Source: Anas platyrhynchos (lineage: Eukaryota > Chordata > Aves > Anseriformes > Anatidae). Taken from it: DNA of 64,000 nucleotides. Under the pieces are notes generated by a model. That model had not been told where the DNA came from, did not search any database, and saw only the letters and a list, made by a program, of their open reading frames with translations. Shown one piece after another: positions 32,752-44,263 of the stretch (the stretch's first letter is position 1; the number at the start of each line of letters is the position of its first letter). The translations under genes and the position numbers were made by a program. The stretch is taken from contig NC_092616.1 of assembly GCF_047663525.1 (NCBI RefSeq), positions 3,075,501 to 3,139,500 on the forward strand. The letters are read 5' to 3'.

Positions 32752-33696
32752 ATGTCCAACAGCAGCTTCATCACTGAGTTCCTCCTCCTGCCATTTGCAG
32801 ACATGCGGGAGCTGCAGCTCCTGCACTTCGCGCTTTTCCTGGGCATCTACCTGGCTGCCCTTCTGGGCAACGGCCTCATCCTCACCGCCGTAGCCTGCGA
32901 CCACCGCCTGCACACCCCCATGTACTTCTTCCTCCTCAACCTCGCCCTCCTCGACATGGGCTGCATCTCTACCACTGTCCCCAAAGCCATGGCCAATTCT
33001 CTTCATGATACCAGGACCATTTCCTATGAAGGATGTGCTGCACAGGTCTTTCTTTTTCCTTTTCTCATGTCGGCAGATTTGTTTCTTCTCACTGTCATGG
33101 CCTATGACCGCTACGTTGCCATCTGCAAGCCCCTGCACTATGGGACCTTTCTGGGCAGCAGAGTTTGTGCCCAGATGGCAGCAGCTGCGTGGGGCAGTGG
33201 ATTTCTCTATGCTCTACTGCACACTGCCAATACATTTTCCCTGCCCCTCTGCCAAGGCAATGCTGTGGACCAGTTCTTCTGTGAAATCACACAGATCCTA
33301 AAAATCTCCTGCTCAGACTCCTACCTGAGGGAAGTTGGACTTCTCGCATTCAGTGGCATTCTGGTTTTGGGGTGTTTTGTATTCATTGTGCTGTCCTATG
33401 TGCAGATCTTCAGGGCTGTGCTGAGGATGCCCTCTGAGCAGGGACGCCACAAAGCCTTTTCCACGTGCCTCCCTCACCTGGTTGTGGTCTCCCTGCTAGT
33501 TAGCACTGGTGTATCTGCCTACCTGAAGCCTCCCACTATCTCCTCTTCATCCCTGGACATGATAATGGCTGTTCTATATGCAGTGATGCCCCCAGCAGTG
33601 AACCCCCTCATCTACAGCATGAGAAACCAGGAGCTCAAGAATGCCATTAGGAAAGTGATGTCATGGATGTTTATCAGGATTTGCTCAGGAAATTAA
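32752..33696 (+). CDS. OR4: intact family-14 olfactory receptor, plus strand
   Basis: 314 residues, starting MSNSSFITEF right after GAGGATCAG and a splice acceptor. Keeps GN of TM1 (39-40), PMYFFLLN of TM2, MAYDRYVAIC at 116-125 (Ala where neighbours have Ser), KAFSTCLPHL at TM6 and PLIYSMRN in TM7. TM5 is of the DSYLREVGLLAFSG type, unlike OR3 and OR6. The tail ends shortly after KVMSWMF. No stop or frameshift is seen. It converges tail-to-tail with OR5 across a 3.4-kb spacer. Role: odorant-binding GPCR, by family. Confidence 0.95.
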   Translation: MSNSSFITEFLLLPFADMRELQLLHFALFLGIYLAALLGNGLILTAVACDHRLHTPMYFFLLNLALLDMGCISTTVPKAMANSLHDTRTISYEGCAAQVFLFPFLMSADLFLLTVMAYDRYVAICKPLHYGTFLGSRVCAQMAAAAWGSGFLYALLHTANTFSLPLCQGNAVDQFFCEITQILKISCSDSYLREVGLLAFSGILVLGCFVFIVLSYVQIFRAVLRMPSEQGRHKAFSTCLPHLVVVSLLVSTGVSAYLKPPTISSSSLDMIMAVLYAVMPPAVNPLIYSMRNQELKNAIRKVMSWMFIRICSGN

Positions 33697-33952
33697 TTGG
33701 ACCCTTCAGCAGCTATAGACTGCTTCTTTTGCTTCTTCTATACATGAATTGTGGTTTATGTCATGACAGGCTAAGCCTGCCTGGTTTTACTTCTAGAAGA
33801 CTTTTTTTTTTTTTTTCCATTTTCCCCCTGTGATACTGTTTTCCACAAAGAAATGCCATTCTTCATCCCCTTGCACTTAAGTCCCAACATACCTTATGTG
33901 ATCCTGAGGCTCTGCATAAACAAGGAGCCAGCCTCTCTGTGTATTTAAACAA

Positions 33953-33958
33953 AATAAA
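33953..33958 (+). promoter_or_regulatory. Candidate poly(A) signal of OR4
   Basis: AATAAA about 260 bases after the OR4 stop, in the sequence AACAAAATAAATGAAC. Confidence 0.45.
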
Positions 33959-33959
33959 T

Positions 33960-35494
33960 GAACCTACAGCAAATTCTTTTTCTGGATCCCACACTCAGCA
34001 GAGCAGAGACATAATGGGACCAGCGAACCCCCTTCTGGCTGCCCTGGCCCACGGGCTGCAGGAGCTGCCTGCAGGCCCACAGGGATGGCACGGAGGGACT
34101 GCAGGCCTCTGAGGATCTGCTGCAGAGAAGAGCAGGGGACACCACAGCAGGGTACGCTGATCTCTGTATGCTTCTGCCATGGATGTTTCCATCTGTGGAG
34201 CTGAGCCCTCTATGCCCCAGGAGCTAGTGTTCCCTTCAGAGGGGCCGGGGCTGTGGTGGCAGTGCCCAGAGCCCTGCAGCAGCCTGCAGTGGGCATTGCC
34301 CTGGAGCCACTGCCACTGGGCTGGGCAAAGGGCAGGGAGGCGGGCAGAGGTCAGGAAGGTGGGGAGCCGGGCTCAAGGCCTGTGTCAGGGCAATGGCCAG
34401 CCCTGCCAGCCTCTGTCTTGGCCCAGAGCCCTGCAGACCTGGAGCAGGGCTGTCTGCAGAGCCCTCATGGGACATGGCTAGGTCAGGGCAGGGGCCATGG
34501 GACGGAGGAGGCTGCAAAGACAGGAGGGCCATGGTGGAAAGGGACCCTGATGGTTCCATTGGGATTGTAATGGGGAGAGATCCACCCAGCCTTGAATGTG
34601 CACTGCCATATGTGGTGCCTTGGCAGCACGGCTGTGGGACCATGTGTGGGGCAGTGGGGCTGGGACGATGCAGGGATAGGGCACTGAGAGGGGCCATGAA
34701 GGATCTGTCAGGGCATGACAGCAAGGACAGGCTCCAAAAACAGAAATTTATGGTGGAGATGGAGATATGGTTTTAGCTAGGGCAGAGCTCACCTGGAAGT
34801 GGTGTTATCGAGAAAAGTCAAGAGCAAAGAGAAGAGCTTCTGCTGGAGCTAAGGCTCAGATTTCTCACCCAGCTCGCCCAGGGCTCGCCCTGAGCAAGGC
34901 GGCCACGAACCCTTCCTGCCCTCCAGCCTGCCCCACGCCGCCAGGTGGCTGTAGCAGAGGGGACCCCCAGCCAGCCCCTCGATGGGGCTCTGCCAGCCCC
35001 TCGCCCTCCCCTCTGCAGTGACGTCATTGCTGCCCAGGGGGCTCTCTGATGCGCGGGATGATGTCACAGTGCCTGCCGGCCAGCCCTTCTGAGGGCCAAT
35101 CAGGCTGCTGCAGTGGCAGTGACCTCACTCCAGCCCCCTCCCCACGGCCTGCCTCTCCCCTTCCCTCTCCCCTGTCTGGACCCCGGGGACAAAAGTCGGT
35201 GTTATGCAGCAGCTTTGCAGTGGTGGCCTCCGTGGTGGTTTTGCCAGGGAGGACATCTGCCCATGTGCCAAAAGGACCTACTACCACCAAGATGTATTTG
35301 GTGTTTCAAACTGTCACTGGCCTTGCAAAGTCTTTCTGCAGTTGTGCCCAGGGACCTTCACTCCATTGGTCCTGGGCTGGGGCTTTCACTTCAGCTGAAC
35401 CTGTGTTGGTTGTGGCACAAGCAAGATGCCTCTTACAGCTGCGCTCTGCATCCTCCTTCATGGGAGGGCACCACTCCGTGTCCTTCTCTGTGCT
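33960..35494. other. Unassigned, with a GC-rich part and a duplicated patch
   Basis: 34590-34800 is paralogous to 46030-46260 (GGCTGTGGGACCATGTGTGG, GAGAGGGGCCATGAAGGATC). The remainder is GC-rich. Open frames up to 162 codons exist on both strands and match nothing I know. Confidence 0.4.
35010..35140. promoter_or_regulatory. Promoter-like motif cluster (CRE, CCAAT)
   Basis: Perfect TGACGTCA at 35019-35026, GATGATGTCACAG near 35057, CCAAT at 35096-35100, AGTGACCTCAC near 35118. GC-rich context. No associated transcript can be assigned. Confidence 0.3.
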
Positions 35495-36560
35495 CACAGT
35501 GTTTGTCTTAGCTCACGGATGAACCGGATTTAATCTGCTTGAGTCTTCTGAGGCCCAATCCAAGGCCTATTGCCTGCTGCACTGTCGTGGTTTAACCCGG
35601 CCGGCAGCTAAACACCACGAAGCCGTTCGCTCACCCTCCCCCCTCCCTCTCTGGGACAGGGGAGAGAAATGGAAAGTGAAGCCCGTGAGTTGAGATAAAG
35701 ACAGTTTAATAAGACAGGAAAATAATAATAACAATAATAATAATAATAATAATAATACAATGATGACAATAGTACTACTACTACTAATATGTACAAACAA
35801 GTGATGCACAATGCAATTGCTCACCACTCGCTGACCGATGCCCAGCCTCACCCCGAGCAGTCCGGCCCCCTCCCCCTGGCTAGCCACCCCTATATATTGT
35901 TTAGCATGACGTCAGATGGTATGGAATACCCCTTTGGCTAGTTTGGGTCACCTGTCCTGGGTCTGTCCCCTCCCAGCTCTTGCTGCACCCCCAGCCTGCT
36001 CATTGGCAGGACAGAGCAAGAAACTGAGACGTCCTTGGCTTGGTGTAAGCACTGCTCTGCAACAATTAAAGCATCGGGGTGTTATCAGAACTCTTCTCAT
36101 CCTAAGCCAAAACACAGCATTCCACCAGCTACTAGGAAGAAAAATAATTCTGTTCTAACTGAAACCAGGACATGCACCTACCGCGCAATAACTATTACTT
36201 CCCCATACTACGCTGATTGACCTGATGAGTCTGTTCATATTAATTGCTTTTAATTTCCCTAGTTGGAAGGGGACATATTCCCAGACTGGGACAAGCTGCT
36301 GAGCTCTGCCACAGCCACTCACAGTCACCTGCTATTGAGTCTTTCAGCCTCAGGTTGTCACACGTGACTCAAGACGAGTTTCTCAGGGTCTCAATGGCCA
36401 TTTCAAGTGTAGTTAACTCCAGCAATCCACTGGCAAGTGTGCCAGGATGCATGGTGCATTCCCGCAGGAATCCCTCACAGAACCTATGGTTTTATCTAGG
36501 CCACAGTCTCAAGTTCCCAGACTGCAGTGGCTGCCTTTCAATGATTGTGACTTATGTTAG
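35495..36560 (+). repeat. Duplicated block E, copy 2 (carries an LTR)
   Basis: Paralog of 57573-57960 and 370-705. Runs include GTTTGTCTTAGCTCACGGAT and ATAACTATTACTTCCCCATA. The solo LTR at 35583-36172 interrupts it. Confidence 0.85.
35583..36172 (-). mobile_element. Solo LTR, family S, copy 2
   Basis: 590 bp, TGTCGTGG to CCAGGACA on the plus strand, flanked by TGCAC on both sides (35578-35582 and 36173-36177). It carries TGACGTCA, a TATATA box in the minus sense, and an AAT/ACT microsatellite at 35721-35790. Paralogous empty sites at 57660 and 455. Confidence 0.95.
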
Positions 36561-36561
36561 A

Positions 36562-36640
36562 CTCATAGAAACATAGAACCATAGTGCCATGTAGGTTGGG
36601 AAAGACCTGCCACATCATTTGGGTCAGGCCAAAGACGACA
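36562..36640 (-). mobile_element. CR1 LINE 3' tip
   Basis: CTCATAGAAACATAGAACCATAG then GTAGGTTGGGAAAGACC is the reversed CR1 terminus. Confidence 0.65.
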
Positions 36641-36988
36641 AGCTAACAAACTCTGATCTTTATACAGCTCTTCCTGATAAATTCGGCAGTGGCCTTGTGT
36701 TCCTTTTGTTTCCTCTTTAACTGTAACTTCAGCAGGAATAGTTCATCTTGGTACCATGGCACAAGCATACAGAGGTCAGTGTCCCCTGCTGTGTCCCGTT
36801 CTCCTCTGCATCAGACCCTCAGAGGCCTTCAGCCCCTCTGTAGCATTCCTGGGGGTCTTCAGGCATCTCCTGCCACCCCAGGGCCAGGGCAGCCTGCCCT
36901 GACCTGCTGCAGAGAGAAAAAGGTTTACTAGTCCTGTTTATTAATCCACTGAAAATAGATCTCAGAGAAAGAAATTGCTCCAGCTTCA
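36641..36988. other. Unassigned intergenic DNA
   Basis: No gene or repeat family identified downstream of OR5. Confidence 0.3.
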
Positions 36989-36994
36989 TTTATT
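36989..36994 (-). promoter_or_regulatory. Candidate poly(A) signal of OR5
   Basis: TTTATT on plus, AATAAA in the OR5 sense, about 105 bases after the present stop. Confidence 0.45.
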
Positions 36995-37098
36995 TTGATA
37001 AAATACACAGAGAGCCTTTTTTCACTGAAACCATAGGTCACACAGACAAGGGAATACTCAGGTAGAAGGAAGTGAAGGGCTTTTCTGTGTAGACAACA

Positions 37099-38148
37099 TT
37101 ACAACAAAGACACAAAGGAAAAACAACCAAATAAATCAACAAACACCAAAGAGAAAGGCAAGAGTGCCTGTCGTGACATACGCTGGGAGTCATTTGCAGA
37201 AAAAGGTAGACAGTCTGTGGCCACAGATAAAAACCCAATCAACATTTTCCATATTGAATCCCTGAGATCCTGGTTCCTCATGCTGTAGATGAAGGGGTTC
37301 AATACTGGAGGCAGCACTGAGTACAGAACTGCCACAATGAGGTTCAGGTTTGGGGAGGAGATGGAAGGGGGCTTCAGGTAGGCAAATATGACAGTGCTGA
37401 AAAAGAGTGAGACAACAGAGAGGTGAGGGATGCATGTGGAAAAGGATTTGTGCCGGCCCTGCTCAGAGGGGATCCTCAGCACAGCCCTGAAGATCTGCAC
37501 ATAGGACAGAACAATGAAAACAAAACATCCAAAACCCAAAAAGGAAGTGAACGTGAGAAGCCCAGCTTCCCTGAGGTAGGAGTCTGTGCAAGAGAGCTTG
37601 AGGACCTGGGGGATTTCACAGAAGAACTGGTCCACAGCATTGCCTTGGCAGAGGGGCAGGGAAAATGTATTGGCAGTGTGCAGCACAGCATAGAGAAAGC
37701 CACTGCCCCAGGCAGCTGCTGCCATCTGGGCACAAGCGCTGCTACCCAGGAGGGTCCTGTAGTGCAGGGGCTTGCAGATGGCAATGTAGCGGTCGTAGGA
37801 CATGACAGTGAGAAGAAAATACTCTGCTGATATCAAGAAGATAAATGAAAAGACCTGTGCAACACATCCTGCATAGGAAATGGCCCTCGTATCCCAGAGG
37901 GAATTGGCCATGGCTTTGGGGACAGTGGTGGAGATGCAGCCCAGGTCGAGGAGGGCGAGGTTGAGGAGGAAGAAGTACATGGGGGTGTGGAGGCGGTGGT
38001 CGCAGGCTGTGGCTGTGAGGATGAGGCCGTTGCCCAGGAGGGCAGCCAGGTAGATGCCCAGGAAGAGCACGAAGTGCAGGAGCTGCAGCTCCCGTGTGTC
38101 TGCGAACGGCAGGAGGAGGAACTCAGTGATGGAGCTGCTGTTGGACAT
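37099..38148 (-). CDS. OR5: family-14 olfactory receptor with extended C terminus
   Basis: 349 residues from MSNSSSITEF (ATG at 38148; the frame is open 31 codons further but a splice acceptor intervenes). Keeps TM1 GN, PMYFFLLN, MSYDRYIAIC, KSFSTCIPHL and PFIYSMRN, and TM5 of the DSYLREAGLLTF type. The tail is about 30-40 residues longer than in OR3, OR4 or OR6 and ends in a hydrophobic LLPFSLVFVDLFGCFSFVSL stretch. Alignment with OR6 shows a net one-base difference between the lysine after TM7 and TTTTTC, so the ancestral TGA (37190-37192) is now out of frame. Core receptor intact; whether the tail is tolerated is unknown. Confidence 0.9.
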   Translation of the reverse strand: MSNSSSITEFLLLPFADTRELQLLHFVLFLGIYLAALLGNGLILTATACDHRLHTPMYFFLLNLALLDLGCISTTVPKAMANSLWDTRAISYAGCVAQVFSFIFLISAEYFLLTVMSYDRYIAICKPLHYRTLLGSSACAQMAAAAWGSGFLYAVLHTANTFSLPLCQGNAVDQFFCEIPQVLKLSCTDSYLREAGLLTFTSFLGFGCFVFIVLSYVQIFRAVLRIPSEQGRHKSFSTCIPHLSVVSLFFSTVIFAYLKPPSISSPNLNLIVAVLYSVLPPVLNPFIYSMRNQDLRDSIWKMLIGFLSVATDCLPFSANDSQRMSRQALLPFSLVFVDLFGCFSFVSLL

Positions 38149-40215
38149 CTGAGACATCCTAGACACAGGGATGATCCAAGGAAGGAAAGACAGTGATAAT
38201 GAGGAGAGGGATCTCTGAGAAAAACTTAATCCATGTCTCACTGAAACCCCCTACAGTGACTTTCCCATTTCTGGGACTTTTCTCCTGCCCTGTTGTTTGA
38301 GCTTTGGATGGTGCTACAGTCAAGTGCTACTGGGAGTAGGGACACTGCTATGGACTTTGGAGGAGTCACGCCTGTCCTACAGGTCTAAACATAAAGAAAT
38401 CAGGAGAGACCTCTGATTAAATCTACCTCTGATATATGTGGACTTCCCAGCATTACCATTCTCAACACTCTTGACTGCCAAACAGCATTTGTGGTTTAAT
38501 TTGTTCCAACTGCATCTGTGACACTCAGAGGAGTCTTTTGAGGGTAGAAAACCCTGGCATTTTTCCTACATTCCAGGTGAGATTTTGTGAATGTCCTGTG
38601 AGGATTTTGTGAAGTGCAGTGAGGATAACCAGTCTGTCCATCTACCCTGGTCTCAGCCAGACTCCTTTAGGGCTCAGTCGAGTTGCCCACAGTGAACTGC
38701 TCAATGATTGTGGCCTCCAGAATGTCTGGGAAGATGATTCAGCTTTTTCCTTCCCTCCAGACTGCATTGCCCCAAGCCCCAGAGTTTAGAAGGGGGTTTG
38801 GGCACCTTTCCTCTAAGGGCGGATCTGCGTGGTGGGACCAAGAGGGTCAGAGCTTGAGCTGCAGCTGAAAGCCAGATCTGCAGGGAGCCATAAAGCAACA
38901 ACAGCAACACTAGGTGTAGGAACAGAGAGAAATAGCACAGGGCTTCTGCCAGGGGAGGCAAGGCCAGGGAGGGACTGACAAGAACTCAGGAGACTCTGCT
39001 CTGCTGGAGGTTCTGCTGCTGATGTTATGAGTCGCGTTCTCAATCCTGTGACCTAGAGGGCAGAGAGGTGCCAGACTACTCTGTTAGCACTGTCCTACCA
39101 TTCCCTGCCCATGGCTGTGCTGCCTGCAGCTGTCCCTGCCTGCAGCTGGGTCTCTGTCCCCACGCCTCCAGCCTGCAGCTCACAGCCCCCATCCCACCCG
39201 CTGGGTGCTCAGCTCTGCCCTGCAGACACCTCCTGGCAGCAGGGCTCTGCCCAGGGGCAGCTCGCTGGGGACATGTCCTAGAGCCCAGGTCACACAGACC
39301 CTGCTGACACTGCATGAGTGGTGGTGGAGCATTCTAGGGGTTGAGAGGCAGGAAAGGGACTTGCTGTGGTCCTTGTAATGCTGCTTGTGAAGTCTTAGAT
39401 GTAAAAGCCCCTATCCTGAAACAGCAGACTTTATTTCTCTTCTCACTGAGGCAAAGAAGAGAAAAACGTAAGCAGAGAGTCTGGAAAGCTAAGAGTGAAC
39501 AGGAATTCTCACCTTTATCCCTGCTCTTTCAAAGTCCCCGTGGATACATCCTGCCTGCACTGTGGAGCTGTGAGCAGGCTGCCCCAGGTAGCAGCCTCCC
39601 ACCAGCAGCAGGACCCTGCCCTGCCAGGGGGGGCTCCTTCCACCCGCAGCTTCTCCCCGCAGCGCCCTGGGCAGCTCCCCGGGCAGGCTGAGTGCTGAGC
39701 CTGGCAGGCGGCAGAGGCCCTGCCCCGGCACACAGCCCCTGGGCCACAGCAGGGACCCTGCTCTGCACCACAGCGCTGGACACCCCTGCCTGCACCCCCA
39801 GCTTCTCCTGCCTCCAGGAACTGCGGCTGCATTGCCCTCCAGCCAGAGACTTACCGGTTGCAGGGCTGGGAAGTCTTCTCCTGCATGGAGCTCTGGGCAT
39901 GCTGCCACTTCTGCCTGCCTTTAAGCACTGTGTCTCTGCAGGCAGTGCCCCCAGCCCTGCTGCGCTGTGCAGAGGAGCTTATCCTGGGCAGAGCTGTCTC
40001 TCTGCAGCACTGCCCGCTTGCCAGGAGCTCCCCTTGGGCCCAGGAGCCCGGCCCAGCTCAGCAGCAGAGGCCCAGCCCAAGGCCTCCCTTGCTCTGCCCC
40101 CCACCAGGATCCCTGCACATGGCCCTGGGGCTGCAGGGGAACCTGCTGGGAAACAGCCTGAAGGGATCCCTGGGCTTCCCTCCCTCCCCTGGGCACACAC
40201 ACTTCTTGACAGCAG
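38149..40215 (-). promoter_or_regulatory. OR5 5' region: intron, leader exon, promoter-like block
   Basis: In the OR5 sense: acceptor GTGTCTAG (exon from 38158), donor CAACCG|GTAAGTCTCTGG (intron from 39854), CTTAAAG at 39919-39925, GC-rich block 39945-40190. Nearly identical to 22464-24490. Confidence 0.5.
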
Positions 40216-43115
40216 GATCATTTCTCCAAAAAGTCAGGCAGAAGAGTCCGTTAAGACATCTCATGCTGGATTTTAATCCTGTGGCTAGGAGGGCACTCAG
40301 CTCACACCCATGCCTGCCCAAGGCACATAGGAACTGGGATTCGCCTGCCCTCACTTCAGGTGTGCACCACATGGGCAGCTGCAGGTGTGCTCCTTTTTTC
40401 ATCTCCAGGATCATTAATGGAGATGGAGGAAATCAGGGGGCTGCAAACACCTGGTGACATGTCAGGGGGCAGAGGTACGTGCAGGCATCTGCAAACTCTC
40501 ATGGAGGTACTATGAGGGACAGGGCAGCACATGGGGATATCCCCTTGGAGGCTGGTAGTGGATGCCTTTGGCCAGCTGAAATGACAGCAAATGCACCCAT
40601 TTAGGACAACTAAACCTGTCCCTCCTCAGTAGGCTCAGGGCAGCCTGTAGAGGCATCCACCTGACCCAATGGAGAACTGTGCCACAGGGAGAGCTGAGTC
40701 TCTCTCTCCCTCTTCTCCATCTGGTTTTCCCTCCATCTCCAGGGACTGTAACAGCATTTGGCTCATGGACATCCCTATATTACCTAATGAAATTCGGGGC
40801 AGCTGCTCCATTTAAAGCCAATTCCAGGCCTGCAGTTCCACCTGAGATGCCAATGCTGCCCAACACCACTACAGCATGCAGCTGACACGGGCAGCACAGG
40901 ACCCACAGGACAGCTCTGGCCATTCACAACTGGTACTTAAAGGACACTCCTGAGGGCATCTCTGGTAGACGTGGTGCTTATGAGCAAGTGACTGCTTCTC
41001 AGAGAGCCAAGGTCTGTCCCACCTCTATTCGGTAGAGGCAGGCAACGCATGGATATGAGGCACATCACACAAGAGTTTCCACTTGTGTTGTTCAGCTCGC
41101 AAACATTTCTGCTGCTTATCACCTCCATCCTTCATTCACCTCTTTGATTGTACCATCCAGACACAACCCAATGATTTTTTGTCTGTGTCCCTGAATCACA
41201 GGTTGCCCATACCAAGGACATTTTCAGCAGCCCCTTCCCCTGCCTGGAGATCGGCCTCATCTCCAGCACTGGCCCTCAGGGCTGCACCAACACCACAAAG
41301 GCCCTCTGCTGTCAGGGCGGCACAGCCCAGGCCTGTTTCCTTCTGGCCTCAGGAACACCAGGCCTTGCCCTTCTTGGGATCCCTCATTTCATCCTCCTAT
41401 GGCCATCAGCCATCCACAGCAGCAGGTCTCTGCCCTGCTGGAAAGCCTTTGCATGTCTTGGGTCTTGGGCAGAAGGTCTGGGACTAGTTTGAGTTTGGCC
41501 CTTGTGCCACAGCTGAGGTGCTGCAGCCCAGATGTGCCCCAATGCCCTCAGCCTGGGGCACAGACGGGAGGAGCTGAATCTTGACTGCAAGGAAGCTGTG
41601 TCAGCATTAAGGAGTGCACTGCAGCTGTCCCAAGCTGTTCTCCCTACTCTCCCCTTCATCTGCAGTGCTGCACTACCCCTCTCCCTTACCATGAGGTGCT
41701 GAAGGTAAGTTTGCCATTCCCTCATGTGCCACCTCTGCCTGTGGCAAGGCAGCGGGGATGTCCTGGGAGAGGGTGCTGAGGCCTTCTCAGAGCACAGAGC
41801 CTTGTGGGACATGAGGGGAGGAAGGCCCAGGAATGTGCTGCAATTCCCTCCATATAACACATCCTACTTCACCAAGTGAGCGACATGCTGTGAAGACGAG
41901 TTCAGGCACAATGAGGAGCTGCTGCATCCCAGGTGCCTTTGCTCCCATCGTTTGAAAAAAGCCCAGCCCCAGGACAAGCCTCGAACCACACCTTCCTGGA
42001 AGGGCTTCCAAGAGCAGAGGCCTGTTGATGCAGGAACACAGCAGGGACTTCTCCATTGTTCCATTTCCTATATTCCATGGCCTTTGTCACCATTTGGAGA
42101 TGTTCCTGGTAAATTTGTCAGGATCCTGTGGAAAAGAACTGGGAAGAAATGAAATGACTGTTTCTCAGGACAAGAAGGGAAATCTCTCGTCTCTCCTGAG
42201 CTGTGCTGTCTCCATGCTGCTGACCTCACAGGCCTTCTAATGACACGTGCTGATGTCACAGGGGTGCACTGCATCACCACGATATCGTCACTGGAGCAGC
42301 GGCAGTGCTCCCCTTCCCTGCAAGGCCTGGTCCCTGCTGGGCACTGCTTGGGTGCTCCCCACCACTGTCCTTCTGTGGCCAGGAGTGGGGTCAGCAGGCA
42401 GCAAGCTTGCACTGGGCGACCCTCGCTGACGGGCGGAGGAGCAGGAGCACCTTGCAGAGGAGCTGTGGTTGAGGACCCAGGGCTGGCATCCCTTGTCCTG
42501 AGCTGAGGGCCAGCAGCAAGCGAGATGGAGGGTTGCTGGAGCACGACCATCACCTCTGACATGACTTCCATGTTCCCAGTGCTCCTGCATCTCTCCCCCA
42601 AAGGTAAGGGTGTCAGCAGCCCCTTCCCAAGATGTGTCACAGGGGCTGGCAGCTGTCCAAAGCTTTGCGGGGGGCTGGAAATGGCTGGTGGCTGCTGCAA
42701 GAGCCTTGCCTGAGTGTCCCTCTGGGCTCAGGGGAGTATGCGGTAGCCAGGATTCCTGGGTCCTGATGCTAGGGGTGCCCTAAGCCCCAGGGCTCCTCTG
42801 GGCATGGCTCAGCCTCCTTGTGATGGGGACAGTCCAGGGCCAGGTTTCCCTGGGAGCTGGTGTCTCTTTGGGATCTGTCTCTGGGAGGAAAGACGACTGG
42901 TGTCCCAGATACTGGTGTGTCCTCCAGTTCCCACAGGCCTCTCAGGAATGTGCCACAAATGCCTGTGTTGGAAATCAAGCCTTCCCCTTGTACTGACCTC
43001 CTTCAGGGGAACCAGCCCCTCCTGTGCCACCAGGCTGCCAGAGCGTGTTCTGGGTGCTGAGATGCCATCCCTGGATGGCCACAGCCCTGGTGCTGGACCC
43101 TTCCAATCTCCATAC
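40216..43115 (+). repeat. Duplicated block D, copy 2
   Basis: Direct copy of 24491-27005 with about 500 bp extra at 41310-41820. The right part of that extra segment also matches copy 3 near 54280-54480, so copy 1 probably lost it. Confidence 0.85.
42525..42713 (+). other. Exon-like ORF with splice donor, copy 2 (unknown)
   Basis: MEGCWSTTITSDMTSMFPVL followed by the same CCCAAAG|GTAAGG donor as at 26420. Few changes from copy 1. Function not recognised. Confidence 0.3.
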
Positions 43116-43589
43116 TGTGGTGGGTTTACACAGGTACACAGGTGAACTCCATGGCCACCGCTCTTTTACTTCCCCGCCTACAAGGAAAAGGGGGAAAAAA
43201 TACGATGAAAAGAGCTCAAGGCTTGAGGTAGAACAGGAGGTCACCCACCAAATATCCTCATGGGTACCAATTATCATCACAGGCAAGACAGACTTAGCAT
43301 AGGTAGATTAATATAATTTATTGACTCTCAGTGGCGGACTACAACCTTGAGGAACTACAAGCAAACTAAAAACACCATTCCCCTCATCAAGCCTCCTGTA
43401 ACTCCTCGTCCTGGGTGGAACAGGAGAATTGGGAATTGCTGTCAGTCTGTGACATTGTTTCCACTGCTCCTTGATGGTCAATCTCTGCCCTCTCTGCGTC
43501 CCTCCTGTGGGATGCCCTCCTTCCCAAATGAATCCTGCGTGGGACCATAAAGGGCTCAGATAATGACAGATATGACTGGATCATGTTAA
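43116..43589. mobile_element. ERV LTR/leader-derived sequence without CR1
   Basis: Counterpart of 27006-27984. Starts TGTGGTGGGTTTACACAGG; the uninterrupted CACCAAATATCCTCATGGG at about 43244 is the empty CR1 site. Confidence 0.45.
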
Positions 43590-44230
43590 AATAAAGTTGT
43601 TAGAAGCAATAGATCAGCTTCATAGTTGCTGACCACAATGTTCATTTTTTGTTGGTTTAGTAGTCCTGTTTGGTCTCAGAACTGTGTTGGGTAGCACAAT
43701 ACATATTGTGTGTGTTCCCTGTTGTGCTGTTTATCCTTTGTGCGTGCTCGTTTATGGTTATTAGTTTACTCTATGGCCTAACACTACCTTATGTTGTGAT
43801 AAAATTACTGGTCATGAGACAAATCTGGTAGTTGTACTCAGCATTGCTGTCACCTCCATGCTCGAGGAACTTTCTCTCAGAAACTATTTATAATTAACAG
43901 TCTTTACTTTTCTCCCCGGGGAGCCAATCTATGGAAGGGATGAGAGGGGACACTTCTTCTCCCCACAGCTAGTTACAATAGCTCTTCGAAACTTGGAATC
44001 CTTGGAATGTTCAAACCAGCCTGTACCTATTGTTATGTGTCCTGAATGTGTTTCAGGTTTTGTTTAAGGTTAGAGTAAACTATTTCAGAATGCCACACAA
44101 TGATCTGCCCTGAGGCAGGATAATTATGAGGGGCAGGGTGTGTGGGAGGATTTGGGCAGGCACCTAGAACTGTGGGCACCTCCAATGCTTTATAACTTCA
44201 CCCCTGAAGAAGTGCAGAATCATAAAAATA

Positions 44231-44263
<33 letters not shown>

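Noticed and set aside
35113..35511. 132-codon plus frame, briefly considered as a retroviral integrase remnant
   Set aside because: Only a vague resemblance in one stretch, with no zinc-binding or catalytic residues visible.
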